Below are positions 55,070 through 64,000 of a stretch of 64,000 nt of DNA, in pieces. The stretch spans positions 70,387,554-70,451,553 of the forward strand of contig OX485803.1 of assembly GCA_950295325.1 (NCBI GenBank), read 5' to 3'. The DNA is from Polytrichum commune. Its lineage: Eukaryota > Streptophyta > Polytrichopsida > Polytrichales > Polytrichaceae. Below the pieces are notes generated by a model. It was given only the letters and a program-made list of their open reading frames with translations. It was not told where the DNA came from and made no database searches. Made by a program: the position numbers and the translations under genes. Positions within the stretch are counted from its first letter, which is position 1, and every line of letters begins with the position of its first letter.

Positions 55070-55235
55070 AAAGTTAGGGTTATAGATGAGATTGCACAGG
55101 CATAAACACATACACATAGGCATATAAACAATGCTTGGAGTGAGATGGTCTCATGCTCTCCTTGCTTGGTTTTTATTGTTTTTCTTCTTTTCAATTGGTT
55201 CATACAAACAATATGAACTCTTATTCCTCTTTGGA
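55070..55235 (-). repeat. Copia-C 5' LTR remnant
   Basis: Matches other copies from gattgcacaggcat to ggttcatacaaacaatatga, then a small deletion and cctcttt..., and ends without the outer ccttctaca. The outer third is lost, so no target duplication can be read. Confidence 0.7.
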
Positions 55236-55336
55236 CTCTTATTCCACAATCACGTTTGAGTTTGTGAAATTTGCCCAACGTATTTTAATTACTCATTTTT
55301 TTAGGTTTGTACATCTTGATTTTAACTAGCTTTCAT

Positions 55337-55369
<33 letters not shown>
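55337..55369. repeat. (TG)n(TA)n microsatellite
   Basis: gtgtgtgtgtgtgtgtg followed by tatatatatatatatg. Confidence 0.95.
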
Positions 55370-57997
55370 GCAATTTTCGCAAGATGATGGAGCAATTGTC
55401 ATCCACTCCCAAGTTATTGTTGCTTCCCATGTATGTAGAATGCATTGCTCTTGCACAAATGGTTGCATTAACACTCAAACCTCGCCCAAAGTATCACAAG
55501 CTTAATCCCAATGTGAAGACTTTGTTTGATGTAGAGGCATTAGAGGCCAATGTGGACACTTAGATATCATCCATCATATGATTGATTGGATTGGACTTTC
55601 TTCTATTGGATATGATAGGTTTAGAGCATGATTGTATTTAGCATTCTAATAATAATAGAAGTTTGAGCCCACTCACTTGGAATGTGATTTCATTTTATTT
55701 TTAACGTTGAACATAGCAACAATATTAAAAATCATCATGGAACCCCCATGGCAATTGTAGTTAAGGGTTTTGCTAGATTTTTAGCTAACCCTAGGAAACA
55801 ATTGAGGGACTAGGTCTTGAGAAAGACAGAGCTAGCGTTTATAAGGATTAATGTCACATTGGATTAAGGATTCTAATAACAATCTAGGTTTTTTTCCCTT
55901 CACTCCTTCTTTATGTTCAATCTCCGCTCTTATGATTTATTGAGTTTTTACCGTTGAGTGTGATTCAATCTTGTATGTCTGTGGACTTCTATCACCCTAA
56001 TTTCATTTTCTAACCTAGTCATGAAGCTCAAAACCCGGTGGGGGGGGGGGGAGGAGCACTCCTCCTTCCACCTTTTTTTAGCTTGCGATTAAATGAAGGG
56101 GTATAATAATTGCCTTGGTCCTAAAATTTAGAAAGGGTTTTAAAGTAACTTAGCATCACCAAAATGGATATTTGAGTTTTATAAATAATGAAGGGTAGGT
56201 GAATATACTAAATTTTAGTTGAATTTTTTTTTATCTACAATAGGTGGATCTAAAAAAAAAGTGGATCTCTATTTTATTTTTAAAGTAAATTAGGCCGGTC
56301 AGGTTGGGATCCAATGTCCTCTTTATCCTTTACGTGCATATAATTTTAGACGATGAATATTGGTGGATGAAAATAAAACATCATTATATGAATGACCTGG
56401 TGGATGACGTGTTAGGGCTTAATCTTCCCTTTCATGCATACAACGGTTTGGTGTAGAGTGCAATGTTTTCATACCACAACTAGGGTTTTGTGTGTTATTT
56501 GAACCAACAATGCTAACGTTGTAGTTTGCGTGTGAGGTTTAGCTATTGTTTGGTTTAGGGTTACAATATTATTTTCCACGCATAAGGGTTTTATTTGGTT
56601 TTCCAACAAACATGTTAACTATACCAGTTATTGTGTGCGAGGATTAACTTATGTTTGGTTTCAATCTTCTCAATGCTAATGCACAGTGGGGTTTATATGT
56701 AGAGTTCAGTGTTTTCAACAACAATCATGGTTTTCTAATTCCTTCTCAGTTTTACTGTTTAGATGGGCCGTTTCAAATCGTACTAGGGTTAGGGTTTAGC
56801 CACTCTTATCTTTCAAGAGCATGGTGTCGTAATGTAAATACGTACACTATATAGATGTGTACTTATTTAGTATTGCATTGTGATTCTTTGATTTGGAGAA
56901 AAGTAAAGGGAATAGAAATAGATTACCTTTTTGTTTACTCATAGTTTACTCTTAGTTTACCGTTTTAGTCTTATCTTTTGTTTTACTCTTAATTTACTCT
57001 TTTAGTCTTACTTCTAGTTTTATTCTTAGTTTACTTTTGGACCAATGGGTGATTAGAAGCCCATGTGATGAGGATAAGAGGGGGACTTTGTCTCTCTCAT
57101 ATGGAGAGAGGAGGTTGTTGTGGAGAAGAGGGTTTTTTTTTTTTTTTTTTTTGAAGCTCATGGTGTGTGAGTTTATGGGAATTTTGACATAAAATGTGGA
57201 GGAGTTGTGTTTCATGGTGTTGTTTCTCTAGAGTGATCTCACTTGCTTGATTTGGAGTTAGCAATTAAAAGTTGTGCTAGTTTGAGTGGAGGGAGGTCTG
57301 TTGGCTCTTATAATGAAGGGTTGAGACTTCAACCAACCATAGAAGACGGACAAGTCTTTTGTTTGTAATGAAACTTTGAGGAACTGTAGTACTTATTGTT
57401 AACTTTTTGTAAAGATTTCATTTGCTTAATTTGGCGTTCGTATGAAGATTTGAAGGCTTGAAGACTTCTCAAGATTCAAGTGTGTTATGGCTTGTGGGTC
57501 ATTGTTCTTTTTGTGATTCCCAGTTGGATTTGGAGGCTAGTCACATTTGATTTTTTTGCATCGTAAATTTGTTGTGGGTTTTGTGGGAATCCATAAAACC
57601 CCCATTTCATGTTTGTGACAACGAAGTGGGATTAATGACCCACAAGGTTGTTTTCTGTTGTACCCATTGGTGAGGCACGATTGCTAGTCACCGTGGATTT
57701 GAAAGTTCAGGAGCCAATCTTTTGGACGTCAGCTCGTGTTCTGACGTCCCGTTTCACCCGTCCGAGGTATGTAGTTTCTTATCACCCTACCCTTACCCTT
57801 AACCCATTTAGAGCCGTGACAGGATAGGCCAACGGGAAAGAGTTTGAAGACTTGAAGAAATTGAAGACCGAGACTCTTGAAGACCAAAAGATTCGACGGT
57901 CCGACAAACAAATCTAGTTGTAGCCAAAAACCCAGTGCTTTCCCAAAGCAGAATCCTCTCTACCTGACAACGGAGAGTTTGAGGTTTAGGGTTTGGG
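55370..57997. other. AT-rich stretch, no gene recognised
   Basis: It holds a G12 run at 56040-56051, a T20 run at 57133-57152, and an irregular run of tttactcttagttt motifs at 56930-57045. An inverted pair GGACGTCAG / CTGACGTCC lies at 57723-57748. The 55336-55563 frame (75 codons) has no family match. Confidence 0.4.
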
Positions 57998-57998
57998 T

Positions 57999-58332
57999 AT
58001 GGTTGTGATTCTGCCCAATAGGATCACATTGTGGACGTTGCAGAGGGAGGGCACAGATCTGGAGTACTTCGGAAAGGTCGACATTGGAGGCGCGTTGACG
58101 CTGCAGGCACTTTGGGTTGCAGTATAAACCAATGATGCATCAAAGTGGCCTTTTGATTTTTGGGACGCCAAAGATAAGCAGTGCGTGCAAAAGAAGTTGG
58201 AGCGCTTGAACGGGTTTTCCAAAGAAGTACACATTATTCGGGTCGCAGAAGGAGAAATTGATGGAAACAGGCATAGAGGAGACATGCTCTCCATGTCTCC
58301 CGGTGTGTGGGTTACACCGGCACACAATACTT
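57999..58332 (+). pseudogene. unidentified coding fragment with one stop
   Basis: From ATG 57999 the plus strand reads MVVILPNRITLWTLQREGTD, LEYFGKVDIGGALTLQALWV, a stop (TAA at 58125-58127), then TNDASKWPFDFWDAKDKQCV, QKKLERLNGFSKEVHIIRVA and DMLSMSPGVWVTPAHNT in the same frame to a TGA near 58332. Codon use and GC are clearly coding-like compared with the flanks. I do not recognise the family. Upstream there is a telo-box-like ggtttagggtttggg at 57983-57997 and a pair of inverted TGACGTC boxes at 57723-57748, either of which could be promoter remains. It could be a dead host gene exon or a captured gene fragment. Confidence 0.4.
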
Positions 58333-61300
58333 GAGGTAATTCAACCCCAAACCTTGAATTATCAGCACATTGCAAGTGTTTGTGCGCAATTGATCGCACA
58401 TAATCCATTTCTTTGAATGCCACTGATATAAATTATCCAGTGTTATGTAGGTTTACAACCTTAGTTATGCGCATTAACTATGACGCAATCATATGGCTTT
58501 GTGTATCTTGAACACATTTTCGTGAATATAAATGGTTTTGTATAGAAACACCTTAAACTTAGCTCTACAATTTTGAACATTAAACCCTAGACATTATGAA
58601 ATGGGCACTTGCCTTTTTGTACACCTTGTAAATGACATGTATTGTGTTTGTGAACACAATCTTAAAGTACTCTTCTATACACATTATCATTACATTAAAC
58701 CTCACAATTGGAATGTTTTTTTTTTGTATGGACTCATGTTGAATGTTTGTTTTTCTAGTACCCTTGCAATTTTATGTGTGCATAGTCTTTATGCATAATT
58801 TCCCCGTCATATGAATTTTAAAGAATATGATTGTATTTTTTATTTATAACAAAGATAGCCTAAAATTAATTAGTCCAACAAAAAATTACAATGAAAGGTT
58901 GACACATGAAATGAACAAAAAATTGAAATTCAGGTGAACATAGGCCTACAATAATCCACAAAATTTACATACATAGCCCCCATGTAATAGGGGCTTGAAC
59001 GCACATGATCCTCAAACACCCTATCTAGTGCTCTCCATGGGGCTCAAAAACTTGGCATATAGTCTTGTATCCTCCCTTTCGGGTGCAATAGTCTATTGTC
59101 TATTGTAGAGAAATGACATATCAACTGATAATCTTACACCAATATATTCTGACTCATTTGCAATATGTTGGGTTAACACCCAATTTATCATGATTGTTAC
59201 TCCTATAGCATGTCGAAGTATCACATGACTCTAGCTATAGCTAAATAGCACAAAGTAATTGTATCCATGCTCTCTCAAAAGTTAGGTCTTGTCCCAACAT
59301 CTCAATCTCTCTTGAACACTCGACTGCTTTATGCGGCTAATGTTATCATGGCCATAATCTCCATGAATTCCATTGGTTATAGTTGGACCTATTACTCAAC
59401 ACAATTACTTCAATACAATCTCAATTTCACTCACACTTTATCACGTTGACCGTGATTTTTGTGTCATCTCTTTCACCAAATATAATCACATTGTATTCAT
59501 AGAATCTTGCATTCTAATTTGAATTATAATTGATTAAGGTTTCAACAATGCTACCATGCTATATGTTGGTAACCTAATTGTCTTTCTACGAAAGGCATCG
59601 TCTATAGCCTATGCTATAATCTTACCATCCATCTCTAACTCTCACACCTAGCCTATAGCATACACTAATTCTCCCTAACTCTCACACCTATAATTTGAAT
59701 TTTTTTAAATTCAAAATGATATGTCGCTCTCATTAGAGCAACCCTCCTTATAGCTAGACTCCGTTGGCAACAGCCGACATGCTAACAACTGTTGGCAACC
59801 TTATAGCCTCTAAGTTACACTACGTTTAGCTTTAGGATATTATTTTGAATCATTTCTCTAGTAATTAGCTTCATGCTACTAGTAGGAACAAGCTATAGCC
59901 AAAAAATCATACTACAACAATCTTTTGGATGTTCATTTTGAAAATTTAAATGGGCAATCATGAGCTTCATAGCATTTTGTTTGCACTCCCCACTCATTTA
60001 CCTATAAAATATATGATATTAATTATGCCAAAAGAAACCATAGCTATAGGATAATAATGGGTGTATTTCCAAACATTTTTCTCCCCTCACTACTCATGTG
60101 TTATCGCTCACCGCTCACATGATAGCACGCCTGGCCCCACAACCAACCTTTTGGTGACCTTGGATGATGCGTGGGATGATGGGTGGGATAAAAATGTCTT
60201 TAGCAATCAAATGATTCGATTTTAGTTTATATAAGCACCCATGGAACATAAAGTGTTCAAGAGAAAGAAATAACTCAATTTTGTGGGGAGATTCGTCAAT
60301 AGATTTTGATATATCTAGGTTTCATGGGAGAAATGTGAGACCTTGATGCTCCCTTGATGATTGTTTCAATGCTATGATACTGAATATGATGAATATTTCA
60401 ATATACTATTATTTGGTGCTAAAATCAATTGATGAGTAATGAATATCAAATAAAACATTTATTGGTATTCTTATAAGCATCATTGCATATGCAACTCTAT
60501 GGGATGACTCCTAAGGGATGCACTCTTTGTAAATTGCTCATAGCATGTGCATTCATAGGGCAATGAATAAACCCCCTATGTACATGTGAAACTATAATTT
60601 TAACCAATCAATATAAATTTGATAGGCCTTTGCATAATGACCTTTGATAATACACCACTCTTGATTATACAATGTAAATATATCTCAAATTACACATACC
60701 ACAATAATGTCTATTTATCTTGAATTAGTATTTTTAGCTTATCTATATAAACTTACTGAAAGGGATTTGATAGCTTGGGAGGATTGTCTCAACCTTGGTC
60801 TTGCTCTTGTCATCCATTGCCATCGTTCCCACACCCATATACCAAATCCCTCAAAACTAAAGGCAAGAAACAAGTTTGAGGGTTTTGTGTATAGTCATTT
60901 GTTTGAATTTGAGGCACAGTCTATGTTGTATTTTTTGAGTATTCCAATAGTATATTACATGTCACATTTGATGCAAGAATGAACTCACTATGGGCTTATC
61001 CATGTTTCAAAGTCCTTGGAACCAACAAACCATGCAACTTTTCAACTAGCTTCTAGGATGGATCTTGCATAGGAACTCAAGGCCCACCCAAAGGTCTAAA
61101 CCCTCACACACACACGCACACACGCACACACGGGATGTGTTTTAAACGTGTATGTGTTTATGTAATATAACCCCCTCGGTTGCCATACTACTATGATATG
61201 TTTCATCCTTGGAGGATAATCTTATCATATAATACACGTGGGGCCTAAACAATTTTACAAGTAAATATCAATCTAAACTCACACATTTTACAAAGTCACC

Positions 61301-61684
61301 GAAAAGTAGTAAGTGAGGGGTTGCACCCTAAAGGAAATTAAGAAAAAGAAGGAACACACTGACTAACTAACTAACTAACAAACAAACAACAAACGAAACT
61401 CATAACATGCAGACCAAGTTCTCGAGTGGGCCAAACGGATAGAATGTAGTGTGTGTTTTTGACAAAGTTTTTGCAAGTTTTTGACATTTGACATACAAAA
61501 CCTTGCACCCAATAACAAATGCATGTCAATTGAGGTTTGGACGAACCAACCAATACACTCGTTCCTTGTTGGATGCCTGAACCTTACCTCCACGGAACTA
61601 GTGTACAGGTTGGTTCACCCCCAACCGGTCAATTGACATGTTCGAAAGTGAAATGACATCATGTACTACTTGGCATGTGCCATT
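58333..61684. other. AT-rich stretch, no gene recognised
   Basis: The frame 60707-60982 (91 codons) is hydrophobic and anonymous. A short duplication of ctctaactctcacacctat occurs at about 59632-59695. A (CA)n/(CGCA) run lies at 61104-61131. Confidence 0.4.
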
Positions 61685-61790
61685 AAGACGACATTTTAGA
61701 GGAAATTGTAGATGTCAATCGACATTCATTTGTTGTTTTTGAAAACGTCATATAAGACTCTAGATTTGAAATTGAACATCACACAACTAG
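61685..61790 (-). repeat. dispersed repeat D, copy 2
   Basis: The reverse complement of 24670-24780 (tagatgtcaatcgacattcat, gtttttgaaaacgtca, tttgaaattgaacatcac). Confidence 0.6.
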
Positions 61791-64000
61791 AATGACATAT
61801 GTACATGTGTTTGTGCTAAGTTGGAGCTAGAATGAAATTTGTACATGTGGTGTGGGGATGTGTGGAGTTGGGGTTGAGCAGATTGGCATTCCACGTACAC
61901 AGGTGGACAGGTGTGAACAAGCGGTAAGAGTCACGCTCTTTGAGGCCCGGCTTTTGTGGCCCTTCCCTTCCCTTCCCTTGCATTTGCATGCCGCCTCAAC
62001 CTCCTCCACTTTGGGCCCAAATAAATATAAGGTAAACTTCATTAAGTTATGTGCAGGCTAGGCGGCAACCAATGGCACCCTTTTGGCCCTTTTGATGAGG
62101 CCACCGCACTTGCCACCTTGAAGTGGCTGCCTGTCTCCCTGTGCCAGCTGCTGCACTTTGTTCATAAAGATTGTTAAAAAAAAATTGTTCTCCTTGCATT
62201 GGGATCATACATAGCACAAGTGAGGTAGGATGTGGACCTATGTATTGTGGGAGGCGTCTAACTCCATACACAAGTTTGGCCATTCGATCGGATTGGGAAT
62301 CGTCCCATCTCGTTAGTTGCTTGTGCAATTCTTACGTAAGGAAGGAAAAATATGGGAAACGGTGAAAATAAGTTGATTCGCCCCGCCCATAAGGAGCGGT
62401 TTTGAATTTGCACACTATTTTTTTCCCCCAGAGACGGGGTAGAGGAAATGAGGAGGAATGGGAGTTGTATTTTTTTTCCCCAGAGACGGGGTAGAGGAAA
62501 TGAGGAGGAATGGGAGTTTTATTTCGTGTGAATAATTAGTTTACATCTCCTTAAAGAGGCAAGTAAGTCAAACCCCGACTTGTATAGTGAAGTCTCCCTA
62601 ATTTGAGTATCAAAATATCCTACTTGGCACACAAATGCACACGAAACAGCCAACTCAACGGCACCCAAAGTGATCCAAGTGGTGTGAAACATGACCCTAT
62701 CCAGCCTATCACTTCATCTAGCCTTTCGTTGCACCCTTTTTAGGCCACCACTTTTACAATTAGTCACTTTGGGTCCACACAAGAATCATTCTACTCCTAG
62801 TCTAACGCACCGGTAGTGGTCATTCACTGCACTCTGTTCTTTTACCTTATTTTCATTATAAGTTTAAAAAATCATAAAATATTCAACATTGTATCATACT
62901 TCCGTTGGGCTTGGTATTTGTATAGAAATGCCCTTTTTTTGGATGGTCCACTAAGACTTCAGGTTTAGTCAAAATTTGTTGCAGCTGGCTATTGCCCACC
63001 CCTTCCAGCCCACCATCCTCACACAATGGTCTAATCCATCCATATATTATATTTCCATGTTTTTTAGTTTAAAAAGGGAACTACCAAACTATGCTTAGTA
63101 ATGTTATGAGGAAGTCAATGCATAACTTATTAACTTAGAAGAGGTCAAAGTTTTTGTTTTTGTTTTTTTCTCTTTGAGTGATCATATAATGGGCTTTCCC
63201 AATTGCGTTAATATTGAGCCCATATTACTTATTATGTCATAACATGTAGTCCAAACTCATCATAGCACATGCCATTTTGGTGTCCATTCTTCACAACAAG
63301 CACTGTCATATACCACTCAAATAAAAGTGTTACATTGGTGTCCAACGTAAGAAGAGTGATCACATGACACTTACATACCTCATGTAATTTTGTTGTTGCT
63401 TTAGAATCTGAGAACATTGGTTTGTTTGTTTGTTTGTTTGCTTACATGAAGTTCTTACATTCATTCTTTGCTGTACCACTCATATGATTTAGCATGGTTC
63501 GCATGTTTGCATGATTCATTCATCATTGACTTAAGTTAGTTATCTTGATATTGTTGCATGCCAACTGAAGAAGATGGCATGGGGCAAGTAGTGCAACATG
63601 ATAGGTTATGGTAACATAATGCATTCATTACATCCAATATACCGTAGTGAATAAGATGGATATAGATGATGGCCCTCTCCTCCATGCCGGATGCACAACT
63701 ATCATACGTCATTGGAAACTTGTCCTACACTTGTCCTACATCATTGCAAATTATGCAAATCTATCATGCCACTAGCCTACGGTATCCTAATTAGTGCGTG
63801 TCACTATTTGGAGTTACGCAATGCTAAAACTATTTTACGAGATTGTAATTTTTTATCAAGCAAAGCCACTTATGGTCTATTGTGTTCAAACAACCTATTG
63901 AAAAAAAAATAGTAGAAATTGAGCTTATGAGCAAGACGTTATTGCACCGCATAACTCCGAATAGAACACACATCAATTGGGATGATAGATGGAGTGCATC
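61791..64000. other. spacer, no gene recognised
   Basis: 61900-62170 is GC-richer and 62425-62530 is a 52-bp tandem duplication. (TTTG)n lies at 63419-63440. The last 300 bases are AT-rich with a short anonymous frame (63691-63912). No recognisable product. Confidence 0.4.
62425..62528. repeat. 52-bp tandem duplication
   Basis: ccccagagacggggtagagg followed by aaatgaggaggaatgggagtt occurs twice, 52 bp apart (62426 and 62478), with only a T/C run difference. Near-identity suggests a recent event. Confidence 0.9.

Larger units (their letters stand above)
48997..55235 (-). mobile_element. Copia-C: Ty1/copia retrotransposon with two nested insertions
   Basis: A minus-strand element of the same family as Copia-A. 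Order 5' to 3' (descending): 5' LTR remnant (55235-55070), leader, gag N-terminus (54884-54583), a 2.08-kb insertion, gag middle (52490-52376), a pogo-like insertion (52358-51894), gag C-terminus and zinc knuckle (51890-51590), and protease/pre-integrase (51600-50822). RT (50770-49734), RNase H (49640-49339), polypurine tract and 3' LTR (49275-48997) follow. The integrase core is missing. Removing the two insertions would leave roughly 3.7 kb. Stops and frameshifts occur in every domain. Confidence 0.85.

Noticed and set aside
57986-58423. 145-codon minus-strand frame
   Set aside because: The opposite strand from ATG 57999 reads more like protein (charged/aromatic mix, consistent phase across the stop), so the minus frame is treated as its shadow.
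1-64000. CRISPR array, prokaryotic operons, riboswitches
   Set aside because: Intron-like gene structure, plant-type retroelements and the absence of regularly spaced short repeats with unique spacers rule these out.
1-64000. tRNA or rRNA genes
   Set aside because: No segment showed a B-box (GGTTCGAATCC-like) with a foldable cloverleaf, nor any conserved rRNA text; only the tRNA-complementary primer site at 10495 was found.

Overview
The window looks like nuclear DNA from a land plant with a large, repeat-rich genome. It is AT-rich, and almost everything recognisable is a decayed transposable element of a typical plant class: Ty1/copia, Ty3/gypsy, non-LTR retrotransposon (LINE), hAT, pogo/Tc1-mariner, PIF/Harbinger, MULE-like and MITE. 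Host-like coding traces are intron-split but broken. I see no intact host gene, rRNA, tRNA or CRISPR. The species cannot be fixed from the sequence. The element mix, especially the unusual LINE family, would suit a fern, lycophyte or gymnosperm at least as well as a flowering plant; that is inference.

Layout. 0.7-3.2 kb: an internally deleted copia element (Copia-A, minus strand) with both LTRs. 3.5-5.7 kb: a broken multi-exon gene on the minus strand with visible splice junctions. 6.4-7.1 kb: LINE copy 1. 7.3-7.7 kb: a 375-bp MITE. 10.3-14.3 kb: a second copia element (Copia-B, plus strand) with 5' LTR and tRNA primer site, carrying a hAT remnant at 12.6-13.6 kb and a small GC-rich element. 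15.5-16.8 kb: two large hairpins, one with 48-bp perfect arms, and another MITE. 18.35-19.56 and 20.46-20.88 kb: LINE copies 2 and 3. 24.3-25.3 kb: a different MITE and a second hAT fragment. 29.1-29.95 kb: a tandem array of about 236-bp units. 30.65-31.3 kb: an unknown reading frame with one stop. 31.3-31.8 kb: LINE copy 4. 32.0-33.3 kb: gypsy gag-protease. 33.6-34.7 kb: a SWIM zinc-finger (MULE-like) remnant. 35.0-36.8 kb: LINE copy 5 with its RNase H domain. 37.7-38.25 kb: a second tandem array. 44.5-45.65 kb: a PIF/Harbinger-like transposase remnant. 49.0-55.2 kb: a third copia element (Copia-C, minus) with two nested insertions. 58.0-58.3 kb: an unidentified coding fragment.

The most distinctive content is the LINE family. 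It occurs five times. Its C-terminal half joins an RNase H domain, a CCHC zinc finger and a segment resembling the restriction-like endonuclease of R2-type elements. Next come the nested insertions in Copia-C (a pogo-like element with perfect 25-bp terminal inverted repeats and a TA duplication, and a 2.08-kb insertion with a perfect 9-bp duplication), the 48-bp perfect hairpin, and the intron-containing pseudogene. All coding remnants carry stops, frameshifts or deletions, so I infer that nothing here makes a working protein today. Long AT-rich stretches (about 21-24, 25.5-29, 39.5-43.9, 55.4-58 and 58.4-64 kb) hold little that I can name.
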